64,000 nt of DNA, taken from NCBI RefSeq assembly GCF_028595305.1, contig NZ_JAQQXS010000014.1, positions 62,001 to 126,000 of the forward strand. Reading direction: 5' to 3'. Positions 30,749-41,298 of the stretch are shown piece after piece. How positions within the stretch are numbered: position 1 is the stretch's first letter; every line of letters starts with the position of its first letter. Under the pieces are notes generated by a model. It had not been told where the DNA came from. It made no database searches and saw nothing but the letters and a program-made list of their open reading frames with translations. The translations under genes and the position numbers were made by a program. This stretch comes from Roseateles koreensis (lineage in GTDB: Bacteria > Pseudomonadota > Gammaproteobacteria > Burkholderiales > Burkholderiaceae_C).

Positions 30749-30910
30749 GGCGGGGGTCTCGCAAGCCGGTGGATGAAAGTTTCCTATTGTCCGCCCCCGT
30801 GAGAGCGGTGGTTGGCAGCGCTGAAAAAGGCGGCACGGCTACACTTCCAGCCGCTGAGCCCGGACAATCGCTGTTCCGCTCAGGCTCTCAACTTTCGCCC
30901 AGGTGCCGAC

Positions 30911-32603
<1,693 letters not shown>

Positions 32604-32632
32604 TGTGGCGCAGGCCGGCCCAAGCTGTTTGC

Positions 32633-33106
32633 TTACTGCATGCTGTTGAGTTGCACATCAAACACCAGCGCCGCGTTGGCGGGGATGGTGCCGTTGCCCG
32701 AGGCGCCATAGGCCAGGCTGCTGGGGATGATCAGCGTGCGCTTGCCGCCGACCTGCATGCCAGTCAGGCCCGCATCCCAGCCGGTGATCACTTGCCCCGC
32801 ACCCAGCGTGAAGGTGAAGGCCGTGCCGCCCACATTGCTGTCGAACTGCGTGCCGTGATAACTCGTGGCATTGACGTTGTACAGCCAGCCCGTGTAGGTC
32901 ACCGTCAGCTTGTTGCCCGGACCTGCCAGCGCGCCCGTGCCGACCACGGTGTCGGTGATCTTCAAGGCCGTGACGGCAGACGAACCCGAGGTGTCGGTGC
33001 TGCTGCTGGTGTCAGACGACCCGCCGCCGCAGCCGGCCAGATGAACGGTGCCGGTGACGGCCAGCAGCAAAGTGGTCACGCGAAAGAAAGACTTGATCAT
33101 GTCCAT
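32633..33106 (-). CDS. FKBP-type peptidyl-prolyl isomerase lipoprotein
   Basis: The 157-residue product has a lipoprotein signal (TVHLAGCGGG; Cys about residue 26) and a Ser/Thr linker, then an FKBP domain (about 45-157) with the core VTYTGWLYN, TQFDSN, AGQVITGWDAGL and GKRTLIIPSSLAYG segments. It should help fold envelope proteins. ATG 33106 (MDMIKSFF) or the ATG six bases further in could be used; the reading from 33232 has a leader lacking features. It is convergent with panC. Confidence 0.9.
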   Translation of the reverse strand: MDMIKSFFRVTTLLLAVTGTVHLAGCGGGSSDTSSSTDTSGSSAVTALKITDTVVGTGALAGPGNKLTVTYTGWLYNVNATSYHGTQFDSNVGGTAFTFTLGAGQVITGWDAGLTGMQVGGKRTLIIPSSLAYGASGNGTIPANAALVFDVQLNSMQ

Positions 33107-33316
33107 GGAAATCCGCTGAGGAATCTGCAAATCGAAGCGCGGATTTTGCTTGCTCTTTTGCCGCTGACCATTTCGGGATTGCAAAGTTGGCACCGAAATC
33201 CGGCTGAAAGCGAGCCGGGCCGCTGTGCCCACGGCTTGCCTTGATCTGCAGCAAGCCTTGGATGAGGCGGCAACTTTAGACTGCTGGGTTGCTTTTTTGT
33301 TTGAGGCACAGCCGCC

Positions 33317-34696
33317 ATGAGTTCGCAGTCTTCGCCGTCTTTGAAATCCCCTGAACTACTTTTGCCCGCCGGCGATCTGGACCGCATGCGTGCGGCCTTC
33401 GACTTTGGGGCTGACGCCGTGTACGCCGGCCAACCGCGTTACTCCCTGCGCGCCCGCAACAACGATTTCAAGCTGGAGAACCTGCGCACCGGCATCGCCG
33501 AGGCGCATGCCCGTGGCAAGAAGTTTCTGGTGGCCAGCAACATCCTGCCGCACAACGGCAAGCTCAAAAACTATCTGGCCGATATGGCACCGGTCGTGGC
33601 GATGCAGCCCGATGCGCTCATCATGGCTGACCCCGGCTTGATCATGATGGTGCGCGAAGCCTGGCCTGACCTGCCCATCCACCTCTCGGTGCAGGCCAAC
33701 ACCGTCAACTACGCGGGCGTGAAGTTCTGGCAGAAGATGGGCCTCAAGCGCGTGATCCTGTCCCGCGAGTTGAGCCTGGACGAAGTGGCGCAAATCCGCC
33801 AGGAATGCCCCGACATGGAGCTCGAAGTGTTCGTGCACGGGGCGCTGTGCATTGCCTACTCCGGCCGCTGCCTGCTCTCGGGCTACTTCAACCACCGCGA
33901 TGCCAATCAAGGAACCTGCACCAATGCCTGCCGCTGGGACTACAAACTCGGCGACGCTTTCGAGGACGAAGCGGGGCAGGCGATGGAAGCGCAAAAGATC
34001 AATTTTGACTTCCGCAAGGCCGCCGAGTTGGCCGACCAGAGCTTCGCTGCAGCCGGGGGCACCACCCGCCACCCAGCGGCCGAAGGCGTCTATCTGATCG
34101 AGGAGTCGCAGCGCCCCGGCGAGTTGATGCCCATCATGGAAGATGAGCATGGCACTTACATCATGAACTCCAAAGATCTGCGCGCCGTCGAGCATGTGCA
34201 GCGCTTGGTGGAAATCGGTGTGGACTCGCTCAAGATTGAAGGCCGTACCAAGAGTCGCTACTACGTTTCCCGTGCGGCCCAGGTCTATCGCCGTGCTATC
34301 GATGACGCCGTGGCCGGCCGCGCATTTGATCCGGGCTTGCTGGCTGAACTGGACGGCCTTTCCAACCGCGGCTATACCTCCGGCTTTTATCAGCGCCATC
34401 GCAGCCAGGACACGCAAAACTATCTGGACGGCCACTCCAAGGCCAGGCGCAGCCAATACGTCGGCGAGGTGCGTCGCATTAGTGCCGAAGGTTGGGCCGA
34501 AATCGAGGTCAAGAACCGCTTCGAGGTGGGCGACCGGCTGGAGGTCATTCACCCCAGCGGCAATCTCGTTATTGAGCTGACCGAGTTGCGCGGTAAAGAG
34601 CAGCAGCCGGTACGCGAGGCAGCCGGCAACGGCGTGGTCGTGTCCATGCCCCTGGCCGCTCACCTGCAAGGCGCGTTGCTGGCCCGCTTGCTCTGA
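33317..34696 (+). CDS. trhP: U32 peptidase-type tRNA hydroxylation protein
   Basis: The 459-residue product belongs to the YegQ/TrhP branch of U32 proteins, which act in hydroxylation of tRNA wobble uridine with prephenate. It has the N-terminal barrel (PAGDLDRMRAAFDFGADAVY) and a cysteine-rich segment at about 180-210 (HGALCIAYSGRCLLSGYF ... CTNACRWD) that matches the family's four Fe-S cysteines. The C-terminal beta-barrel is present (VGEVRRISAEGWAEIEVKNRF). It is placed between the FKBP gene and sodC and has no partner nearby. Confidence 0.88.
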   Translation: MSSQSSPSLKSPELLLPAGDLDRMRAAFDFGADAVYAGQPRYSLRARNNDFKLENLRTGIAEAHARGKKFLVASNILPHNGKLKNYLADMAPVVAMQPDALIMADPGLIMMVREAWPDLPIHLSVQANTVNYAGVKFWQKMGLKRVILSRELSLDEVAQIRQECPDMELEVFVHGALCIAYSGRCLLSGYFNHRDANQGTCTNACRWDYKLGDAFEDEAGQAMEAQKINFDFRKAAELADQSFAAAGGTTRHPAAEGVYLIEESQRPGELMPIMEDEHGTYIMNSKDLRAVEHVQRLVEIGVDSLKIEGRTKSRYYVSRAAQVYRRAIDDAVAGRAFDPGLLAELDGLSNRGYTSGFYQRHRSQDTQNYLDGHSKARRSQYVGEVRRISAEGWAEIEVKNRFEVGDRLEVIHPSGNLVIELTELRGKEQQPVREAAGNGVVVSMPLAAHLQGALLARLL

Positions 34697-34739
34697 AAGT
34701 TGTCCCTTAACAGCGGCGCTGCAGATGGGCGACCGGTGG

Positions 34740-34768
34740 TTGGCGCTTTCACCATGAACTGATAGATT
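34740..34768 (+). promoter_or_regulatory. sodC: Candidate sigma-70 promoter of sodC
   Basis: TTGGCG (34740-34745) and TAGATT (34763-34768) are separated by 17 bases. Each matches four of six consensus positions. The predicted start of transcription is about 25 bases before the sodC ATG. Confidence 0.35.
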
Positions 34769-34802
34769 GGCGGCTCCGCCCTCAACTTCAGCAGGTGACC
34801 CC

Positions 34803-35378
34803 ATGAAGCGCTCTTTCTGTACCTTTCAGTCGGCTGTGTTTTCAGCCATCGCCTTGCTCGGGTCGGCGGCCGTGAGCGCCAACGCCCGCGCGGCGGAGAG
34901 CATGCCTGCAGCGCCCGGCGTCGTGGTGACGGTGTCACAAGTCAACCCGACCGGTGTTCTCAAGCCTTTGGGCACGGTCACCGTCACGGAAACCCGTTAT
35001 GGCCTGGTGTTCACCCCCGACCTGCAGGGCCTGCCCCCCGGCGTGCACGGTTTTCATGTGCACGAGAACGGCAGTTGTGAGTCTCAAATGAAAGACGGCC
35101 AAGCCGTTGCCGGCCTCGCCGCCGGGGGGCACTACGACCCGGCCGGCAGCAAGCAGCATGGCGCCGCCTGGGGCGACGGCCATCTGGGCGACCTGCCCGG
35201 CCTGGTGGTGGACGCCAGCGGACATGCCAGTTATGCCGTGCTGGCCCCGCGCCTCAAGCTCGCCGACATCCGCGGCCGCTCGCTGATGGTGCATGCGGGC
35301 GGCGACAACCATTCCGACCACCCCATGCCCGCAGGCGGCGGCGGGCAGCGCATGGCGTGTGGGGTGATTGGGGGGTAG
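34803..35378 (+). CDS. sodC: Cu/Zn superoxide dismutase, periplasmic
   Basis: The 191-residue product has a signal peptide (about 1-30, ending ARAAE) and all hallmark residues: Cu-binding His pair in [11 protein letters not shown], the bridging and Zn-binding set in GGHYDP and [12 protein letters not shown], and the last Cu His in GGDNHSDHP. Two cysteines (GSCES, MACGVIG) form the structural disulfide. It dismutates superoxide in the periplasm. ATG 34803 is used; the leader reading from 34767 adds residues without features. Confidence 0.95.
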   Translation: MKRSFCTFQSAVFSAIALLGSAAVSANARAAESMPAAPGVVVTVSQVNPTGVLKPLGTVTVTETRYGLVFTPDLQGLPPGVHGFHVHENGSCESQMKDGQAVAGLAAGGHYDPAGSKQHGAAWGDGHLGDLPGLVVDASGHASYAVLAPRLKLADIRGRSLMVHAGGDNHSDHPMPAGGGGQRMACGVIGG

Positions 35379-35411
35379 AAGGCGGGTAACGGGCGAGTAA
35401 AGGGCGGGTAC
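35379..35411. repeat. Three near-identical 11-bp direct repeats after sodC
   Basis: Three imperfect copies of an 11-base unit (consensus close to AGGGCGGGTAA) begin at 35379, 35390 and 35401, directly after the sodC stop. They lie between sodC and recG, which are convergent. No function is assigned. Confidence 0.6.
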
Positions 35412-35435
35412 ATGGCAGCCCGACGTTCGCCGCCA

Positions 35436-37577
35436 TCATGCCTTCAAAAACTCCGCCTTCGAGCCCAGCCATCGGGTCACCTGCTGGGTGGCGGCTTGCG
35501 GGTGTTGATCCAGTAGCAGTGGGGCCAGGCGGCGGGCGGCTTGGAGCAGGGGGGCGTCGTCTTGCAGGTCGGCAAAGCGCAGCAATTCGGCGCCGCTTTG
35601 GCGGGCGCCCATGAATTCGCCGGGGCCGCGAATGTCCAGGTCGCGGCGGGCGATCTCAAAACCGTCGTTGGTTTCCGCCATGGCGCGCAGGCGGTCTTTG
35701 CCGGTTTGCGACAGCGGCCCGGTGTACAGCAGCACGCAGACGCTGGCTTTGGCGCCGCGCCCCACCCGACCGCGCAGCTGGTGCAGCTGGCTCAGGCCAA
35801 AGCGCTCGGCATGCTCGATCACCATCAGGCTGGCGTTGGGCACGTCCACGCCGACTTCGATCACGGTGGTGGCGACCAGCACTTGCATCTCGCCGCCGCT
35901 GAATTGCGCCATCACGGCCGCTTTCTCGGCAGGCGGCATGCGCCCGTGCAGCAGGCCGACCGTTTTGTCGGGCAGGGCGAGGCTCAATTCTGCGTGGGTT
36001 TCGGTGGCGTTGTTGAGGTCCAGCGCCTCGCTTTCCTCGATCAGGGGGCACACCCAGTAGACCTGGGCGCCCTGGGCCACTTCGTCGCGGATTTTCTCGA
36101 TCACGTTGGGGCGTTTGCCATCGGCAAACACCTTGGTGATGATGGGGCTGCGCCCGGGAGGTAACTCGTCAATGGTGCTGACCGCGAGGTCGGCAAAGTA
36201 GGTCATGGCCAGCGTGCGGGGGATGGGCGTGGCGCTCATCATCAGCAGGTGCGGCTCTAACGGGGTTGATGGCCCCCACGTCGCCTGTGGCTCCTGCCCC
36301 CCGAGGGGACGCGCTTCGTCTTGGGGTGGCCCGGCGGCGAAGCCTGTTGCCAGCTTCTTGCGTAGCGCCAAGCGTTGCGCCACGCCGAAGCGGTGCTGCT
36401 CGTCGATGATGGCCAGGCCCAGCTTGGCGAATTTGACCTTGTCTTCGATCACCGCATGGGTGCCGATGATCAGTTGGGCTGAGCCATCGGCGGCGGCGTC
36501 CAGCATTTTTTGGCGTGCCCGGCCTTTGACGCTGCCGGTCAGCCAGGCGATTTGCAGGCCCAGGGGCTCCAGCCAGCCGATCAGCTTTTTGAAGTGCTGT
36601 TCAGCCAGAATCTCAGTGGGCGCCATCAAGACGCACTGCCAGCCGGAGTCGATGGTCACTGCGGCGGCCAGTGCTGCCACCACCGTCTTGCCCGAGCCCA
36701 CATCGCCTTGCAGCAGACGGTGCATGGGCTGGGGCAGGGCGAGGTCTTGTGCAATTTCTTCGCTCACGCGGCGTTGTGCGTTGGTGAGCGAGAAGGGCAG
36801 TGCCGCCAGCAGGCGCTCCACCACGCCGCCGGCCTGGGCGCGCAGGGCGGGGGCGTGCAGCAACGCGCGCTCGCGCTGGGCTTGCTGCTGGCTCAGTTGT
36901 TGAGCCAGTAATTCTTCGAACTTCAGGCGTTGCCAGGCGGGGTGGCTGTGGTCTTCCAGCGTGCTGAGTTGCGCCTGCGGCGGCGGGTGGTGCAAAAAGT
37001 TCAGCGCCTCGCGCAGGGTGGGCAGTTTGGCGGGCACCACGCCTGGGGGCAGCAACTCATGGAGGTCGGCGCGCCGCAGGCCTGCGGCCACGGCCTTGCG
37101 CAGATAGGCTTGCGGCAGGCTGGCGCTGCTGGGGTAGACGGGGGTCAGCGCCTGCGCCAGGGGCGTGTCTTCGTGGACAGCTTTGAACTGCGGGTGCACC
37201 ATTTCCCGGCCAAAAAAGCCGTGTCGAACCTCGCCCCGCACGCGCACGCGTTTGCCTACAGCCAATGACTTCTGGTGCGAGGGGTAGAAGTGGATGAAGC
37301 GCAGCAGCAAGGGCTCGCCGCCGTCTTCCAAGCGCACCAACAGTTGGCGCCGGCCGCGCAGGTCAACCCGGCATTCGGTCACCTCGCCTTCACATTGCAC
37401 CGGCTCGCCCTCGTGGGCTTCATTGATGGGCGTGATGCGTGTTTCGTCCTCGTAGCGCAGCGGCAGGTGCAGGGCGAGGTCGATGTCGCGCAGCAGCCCG
37501 AGCTTTTCCATGGCCTTTTGAGGCAGGGACTTGGGCAGGGATTTGGGCGCGGGCGCGCCAGGGGCTGGCTCTGACAT
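35436..37577 (-). CDS. recG: ATP-dependent DNA helicase RecG
   Basis: RecG remodels stalled forks and Holliday junctions. The 713-residue product has the wedge domain (about 60-180), Walker A (GDVGSGKTVV), the DEQHRFG box, motif III SATPIPRTL, and the C-terminal motif regions (GLLHGRMPP, IVIEHAERFGLSQLHQLRGRVGRG). Typical RecG is about 690 residues; the excess is a low-complexity block at about 410-440 (GFAAGPPQDEARPLGG and following) between the DEQH region and motif III, annotated as a separate insertion. Flanks read as normal RecG, so the insert is in frame. Confidence 0.95.
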   Translation of the reverse strand: MSEPAPGAPAPKSLPKSLPQKAMEKLGLLRDIDLALHLPLRYEDETRITPINEAHEGEPVQCEGEVTECRVDLRGRRQLLVRLEDGGEPLLLRFIHFYPSHQKSLAVGKRVRVRGEVRHGFFGREMVHPQFKAVHEDTPLAQALTPVYPSSASLPQAYLRKAVAAGLRRADLHELLPPGVVPAKLPTLREALNFLHHPPPQAQLSTLEDHSHPAWQRLKFEELLAQQLSQQQAQRERALLHAPALRAQAGGVVERLLAALPFSLTNAQRRVSEEIAQDLALPQPMHRLLQGDVGSGKTVVAALAAAVTIDSGWQCVLMAPTEILAEQHFKKLIGWLEPLGLQIAWLTGSVKGRARQKMLDAAADGSAQLIIGTHAVIEDKVKFAKLGLAIIDEQHRFGVAQRLALRKKLATGFAAGPPQDEARPLGGQEPQATWGPSTPLEPHLLMMSATPIPRTLAMTYFADLAVSTIDELPPGRSPIITKVFADGKRPNVIEKIRDEVAQGAQVYWVCPLIEESEALDLNNATETHAELSLALPDKTVGLLHGRMPPAEKAAVMAQFSGGEMQVLVATTVIEVGVDVPNASLMVIEHAERFGLSQLHQLRGRVGRGAKASVCVLLYTGPLSQTGKDRLRAMAETNDGFEIARRDLDIRGPGEFMGARQSGAELLRFADLQDDAPLLQAARRLAPLLLDQHPQAATQQVTRWLGSKAEFLKA
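36255..36348 (-). repeat. GC-rich hairpin-like insertion inside recG
   Basis: This block encodes roughly 30 residues with no counterpart in ordinary RecG, inserted in frame between the DEQH motif and motif III. The DNA has a CCCCCCGAGGGG core and several short complementary stems, and its composition resembles the short GC-rich repeat elements scattered in intergenic positions of Comamonadaceae genomes. That comparison is from memory and was not searched. No second copy was seen in this window. Confidence 0.5.
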
Positions 37578-37618
37578 GGACTTAGATCGTCAGCACGTTT
37601 TCAGGGCCAGACGGCGCC

Positions 37619-38203
37619 TCAATCCAGCTCGTGGGAGAACTGCAGCATCAAGCCCGCATCGCCCAGGGCATGCAGAGCGACGCCGTTCTTGGGGGAAAAC
37701 TGCCAGCCCACAGTGGCCAGCAGGCCCGGTGAGAAGCCGCCGTGGTTGAACGGCACTTTGTCCTTGAACTTGCCCACGTAGCCGTACAGCAGGCCGGCCG
37801 ACCATTGGACGAACACGTTGGGCGGGGCGTAGCCGAAGGCGCCGGGGTAGCGCTTGCCCACATAGGCATAGGCGCTGGGCTGGCCGAAGGAGTTGCTGAA
37901 ATAAGAGGCACCTGCCAACCACTGGGTGTCATCCCATTGCTTTTCGGCACCCAGGGCCCAAACGTGGCGATGCTCGGGGCTGGGGTGATAGTGCAAGGTG
38001 TAGGGCGAGCCGACCAGGCGCCAGTGAGAGGGGCCCTCGAATCGGCCCATTTCGGCAGGGGGTGGCGTTTCGCTGGCATCATTCGCGGCCTGAGCCGGGC
38101 TTTGCGACAGCAGCAGTGCGCTCAGGCTGGCCGTACTCACGGTCCGCAGAACACTCAGCAGCGACAGTTTCGACACCCAGGACGAGTGCAGGCAGATGGA
38201 CAT
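37619..38203 (-). CDS. Hypothetical envelope protein
   Basis: About 194 residues. After a signal peptide (cleavage near AQAA, about residue 38) the mature part is rich in aromatic and glycine residues in alternating patterns (FEGPSHWRLVGSPYTLHY, ASYFSNSFGQPSAYAYVG, GFSPGLLATVGWQFSP), as in beta-barrel or beta-rich envelope proteins. I do not recognise the function. Alternative ATGs at 38215 and 38224 would overlap the start of the divergent hydrolase gene; 38203 avoids that. No good ribosome-binding site decides it. Confidence 0.6.
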   Translation of the reverse strand: MSICLHSSWVSKLSLLSVLRTVSTASLSALLLSQSPAQAANDASETPPPAEMGRFEGPSHWRLVGSPYTLHYHPSPEHRHVWALGAEKQWDDTQWLAGASYFSNSFGQPSAYAYVGKRYPGAFGYAPPNVFVQWSAGLLYGYVGKFKDKVPFNHGGFSPGLLATVGWQFSPKNGVALHALGDAGLMLQFSHELD

Positions 38204-38213
38204 AGGCAATTTC

Positions 38214-39197
38214 ATGGCGCGCATTATTGCCGCTGATGGCGAACTCACTGTTTCTAAACGCAGCGACAGGCGTGCCTCCCCCCTAGGTACGCGGCGCTGG
38301 TTGCGCGGGCTGGCCCTGGCCGCGGGGCTGGTTTCGCTGGGGGGTTGCGCCTGGCTGGATGCCCAGCAGCGGGAGTTGGTGCTGCGCCCTTCGCCGGGCC
38401 GGCCTGAGGCATATGCCACGGATGGCGCGGGCATGCACCCGGGCGATCAGCGTTATTTTGTGAATTTATCCACATCGGAGTCCAAGCCGGCGCAGGCGTC
38501 AGGCGGTGGGCAATTGGCGATGTGGTGGTTGCCTCAAGCCGACCCCGCAGCGCCGACCTTGCTTTATCTGCACGGCACCTTGCGCAGCCTGTATGGCAAT
38601 CTGCCCAAGATCGAGGCTTTGCGTGCTGCGGGTTTTGCCATTCTGGCCGTGGACTACCGGGGTTGGGGCGATAGCACGGCCATCATCCCGTCAGAAGCCA
38701 CCATCACCGCTGATGCGGCCGTGGCCTACGCGGAACTGGTGAAGCACCAGCCGGACCCAGGGCGGCGGGTGATTTTTGGCCATTCGATGGGCGGCTCGGT
38801 CGCGGTCACGCTGGCCAGCGGCCTGCACCGGGGACGCGATTATGGCGCTTTGATTCTGGAGTCCACCTTTACCCGCATGCCCGATGTGGCGCGTGAGATT
38901 GGCGCCATCGGCCAGTTGGCCGGCGCCATCACCACGCTGGAGTTTGATTCCATCGACAAAATTGGCCGCGTCGATGCGCCCATGCTCATCGTCCATGGTA
39001 ATGCCGACAACACGGTGCCGGTGCAACTGGGCCGGCGCCTGCGCGACGCAGCCGAGCAAGCGGGGCGGGTGCCGGTACGTTATGTCGAAATCGCGGGGGG
39101 CTCCCACAGCGGCCTGCACAAAGAGGCGCCCGGCATTTACCGGGAAGCGATGCGCAGCCTGATGGCGGAACTGGCCGAGCCGCCCCGATCGCGCTGA
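38214..39197 (+). CDS. Alpha/beta-hydrolase lipoprotein
   Basis: The 327-residue product has a late lipobox (LVSLGGCAWLD; Cys about 47) and an alpha/beta-hydrolase domain with YLHGTLRSLYG near the oxyanion strand, nucleophile Ser in GHSMGGSVA, catalytic Asp in IVHGNADNTVP and His in GGSHSGLHKEA. The substrate is unknown; esterase/lipase-like. ATG 38196 is an alternative start. Divergent with the hypothetical envelope protein; their starts are almost superposed, so the two promoters must lie within each other's coding region or be very compact. Confidence 0.85.
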   Translation: MARIIAADGELTVSKRSDRRASPLGTRRWLRGLALAAGLVSLGGCAWLDAQQRELVLRPSPGRPEAYATDGAGMHPGDQRYFVNLSTSESKPAQASGGGQLAMWWLPQADPAAPTLLYLHGTLRSLYGNLPKIEALRAAGFAILAVDYRGWGDSTAIIPSEATITADAAVAYAELVKHQPDPGRRVIFGHSMGGSVAVTLASGLHRGRDYGALILESTFTRMPDVAREIGAIGQLAGAITTLEFDSIDKIGRVDAPMLIVHGNADNTVPVQLGRRLRDAAEQAGRVPVRYVEIAGGSHSGLHKEAPGIYREAMRSLMAELAEPPRSR

Positions 39198-39226
39198 GCC
39201 TGCGGCCTTGGCCCCGCGGCTTGTCC

Positions 39227-39607
39227 TCAGGTTGGCGTGGGCACGCCGGCCATGCGGTCGTGCTTCACGAAGTACTTGCGGGCAAAGGCGATCAACTGGT
39301 TCTCAGTGGGGTGGTCCACCGTTTCATAGCCGACGATGGCCTTGGCGGCCTGCGGGCGATGCTTTTCAACATAGTGCTTGAAGTCGGACTGGGCGGTGCT
39401 CGAGCCCACCACCAGCACCTCGACGATGCCGGTCAGGGCGTCAACCACCTCGCCAAAGAACTCATGCTCGGTGCGCACGGCGCTGGCGTGTTGCTTGGTG
39501 TGGTGTGAGTGGGATTTGATCTTTTCGGCCTGCACGTGCTCGGCGTCGAATTGCAAGACCTTGGCTTGTTGATGATCAAGCCAGACTACGGCGTGGAATG
39601 TCGTCAT
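39227..39607 (-). CDS. Translational-machinery-like small protein (eRF1 domain 3 fold)
   Basis: The 126-residue product opens FHAVVWLDHQQAKVLQF and has a mid-region ILVVG-like strand followed by a helix, ending YFVKHDRMAG. This matches a family annotated as translational machinery proteins, with similarity to domain 3 of eukaryotic release factor eRF1. Function in bacteria is not established. His-rich segments (HSHHTKQHAS) may bind metal. ATG 39607 begins the conserved strand. It is followed on the same strand by a DksA/TraR-type protein. Confidence 0.65.
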   Translation of the reverse strand: MTTFHAVVWLDHQQAKVLQFDAEHVQAEKIKSHSHHTKQHASAVRTEHEFFGEVVDALTGIVEVLVVGSSTAQSDFKHYVEKHRPQAAKAIVGYETVDHPTENQLIAFARKYFVKHDRMAGVPTPT

Positions 39608-39687
39608 GGAAACGGTGTCCTTGTTGTTGAAGAGGAATAGAAGGGTGTGAACAAAAGAGCAGGGCGGCACTGAAGCGCCCCGTCGGT

Positions 39688-40083
39688 TCAGAGGCTGCTT
39701 GCGCGGCTGGGTCTTTCGATCTTGGCCTGGCAGCCGATGCAGCGGGTGGCAGCCGGGTTGAGGCGCAGCCGGTCAAAGGCAATCGCGCCGCCGCAGTCGC
39801 TGCACTGGCCGAAGTCGGGGGCATGCACGCGTTGCAGGGCGTCATTGACCTGACTCAGTTCAAGCAGGAGTTGGTCGCTGCGCGCCAAGTCGACTTCGCG
39901 GTCGGCCTGATGGGCTTGCTCGCCATCAACTTCTTGCTGCAATTGCTCGCGGGCGTGTTCGACACGGTTTTGCGAACCCATCTGGTCTTGCAATTCTTGC
40001 GTCAGCGCGCGTTGCCGCTGGCGCAAATCAGCGTCCAGCAAGGCCTGTTGGCCGGGTGTGAGGTGAAGGCTCATGGTTGGCAT
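39688..40083 (-). CDS. TraR/DksA-family zinc-finger protein
   Basis: The 131-residue product has a long coiled coil (about 5-80) and a C-terminal zinc finger ([25 protein letters not shown]). This is the DksA/TraR layout of proteins that enter the RNA polymerase secondary channel. Acidic residues at the coil tip that DksA needs are not clear here, so the ppGpp co-regulator role is uncertain. Length is shorter than DksA (151). MPTM at 40083 is used; MSLHL at 40074 is an alternative. Confidence 0.8.
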   Translation of the reverse strand: MPTMSLHLTPGQQALLDADLRQRQRALTQELQDQMGSQNRVEHAREQLQQEVDGEQAHQADREVDLARSDQLLLELSQVNDALQRVHAPDFGQCSDCGGAIAFDRLRLNPAATRCIGCQAKIERPSRASSL

Positions 40084-40202
40084 CTCTCCTTGCGTTCATG
40101 CTCGCACCGGCTGTGGGGCAGCACCTTGACCAACATCAACTTTGGCGTGCATGGGAAAATGCGGCTCCTCCCATTGGTACGGGTCTGTTCGGCCCTCAAG
40201 AC

Positions 40203-41261
40203 ATGCCGCGTGAATTCACTGTCAGCGATTTCGATTTCGCTCTCCCGCCCGAGCTGATTGCCCAACATCCCGCCGCCGAGCGCAGCGCCTCGCGTTTGCT
40301 GGACGGGCGCAGCCAGCCGCCCGTCGACCGTATTTTTCGGGACCTGCCCGACTTGCTGTTGCCCGGCGACCTGCTGGTCTTCAACAACACCCGGGTCATC
40401 AAGGCGCGGCTCTATGGCCAAAAGGCCACGGGAGGCTCGGTGGAAGGCCTGATCGAGCGCGTGCTGCCCGGCACGAATGAGGTGTGGGCGCACTTGCGCG
40501 CCAGCAAATCTCCTAAGCCGGGCAGTTGGGTGCGTTTCACCAATGCCTTCGATGCCGAGGTGTTGGGCCGCTGCGGGCCGGACGACGGCATGTTCCATTT
40601 GCGCTTTCCCAGTGATCCCTTCGCTTTGCTGGAGCAGCATGGCCATGTGCCCTTGCCGCCGTATATCGAGCATGCGGACGAAGCCGATGACGTCAGGCGT
40701 TACCAAACCGTATTCGCCCGCGAACCCGGCGCGGTGGCCGCGCCCACGGCGGCCTTGCATTTTGACGACGCCTTGCTGGCACGCCTGGGGGCGCGCGGCG
40801 TGGCTACCGCCCATGTCACGCTGCACGTGGGCGCGGGCACGTTTCAGCCGGTGCGGGTTGACACCCTGAGCGAGCACAAGATGCACAGCGAATGGTTCGA
40901 GGTGCCCCCCGAGACCGTGGCCGCCATCGCCGCCTGCAAGGCCCGCGGCGGCCGTGTGGTGGCGGTGGGTACCACCACCTTGCGGGCGCTGGAGTCCGCC
41001 GCGCAGGGCGGCACGCTGCAGGCGGGCGCGCGTGAGACGGCCATCTTCATCACGCCGGGCTTTGATTTCCGCGTGGTGGACGTGCTGGTCACCAACTTTC
41101 ATCTGCCCAAAAGCACGCTGATGATGCTGGTCAGTGCGTTTGCGGGTTATGAGGCCATCATGGCGCTGTACCGCCATGCCATCGCCGGGCAGTACCGCTT
41201 CTTCAGCTACGGGGATGCGATGCTGCTGCAGCGCACTGCCGCTGAGGTGCAGCACGGCTGA
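40203..41261 (+). CDS. queA: S-adenosylmethionine:tRNA ribosyltransferase-isomerase
   Basis: QueA transfers and rearranges the ribosyl group of SAM onto preQ1-tRNA to give epoxyqueuosine. The 352-residue product has the conserved start ([19 protein letters not shown]), [39 protein letters not shown] and the C-terminal [19 protein letters not shown] block. ATG 40203 (MPREFTV) is used. The tgt gene of the same pathway is 18 kb downstream on the same strand, not adjacent. Confidence 0.97.
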   Translation: MPREFTVSDFDFALPPELIAQHPAAERSASRLLDGRSQPPVDRIFRDLPDLLLPGDLLVFNNTRVIKARLYGQKATGGSVEGLIERVLPGTNEVWAHLRASKSPKPGSWVRFTNAFDAEVLGRCGPDDGMFHLRFPSDPFALLEQHGHVPLPPYIEHADEADDVRRYQTVFAREPGAVAAPTAALHFDDALLARLGARGVATAHVTLHVGAGTFQPVRVDTLSEHKMHSEWFEVPPETVAAIAACKARGGRVVAVGTTTLRALESAAQGGTLQAGARETAIFITPGFDFRVVDVLVTNFHLPKSTLMMLVSAFAGYEAIMALYRHAIAGQYRFFSYGDAMLLQRTAAEVQHG

Positions 41262-41298
41262 TAATCGTCCACAAACTTTCGCACCTGGAGTCCAAGCC

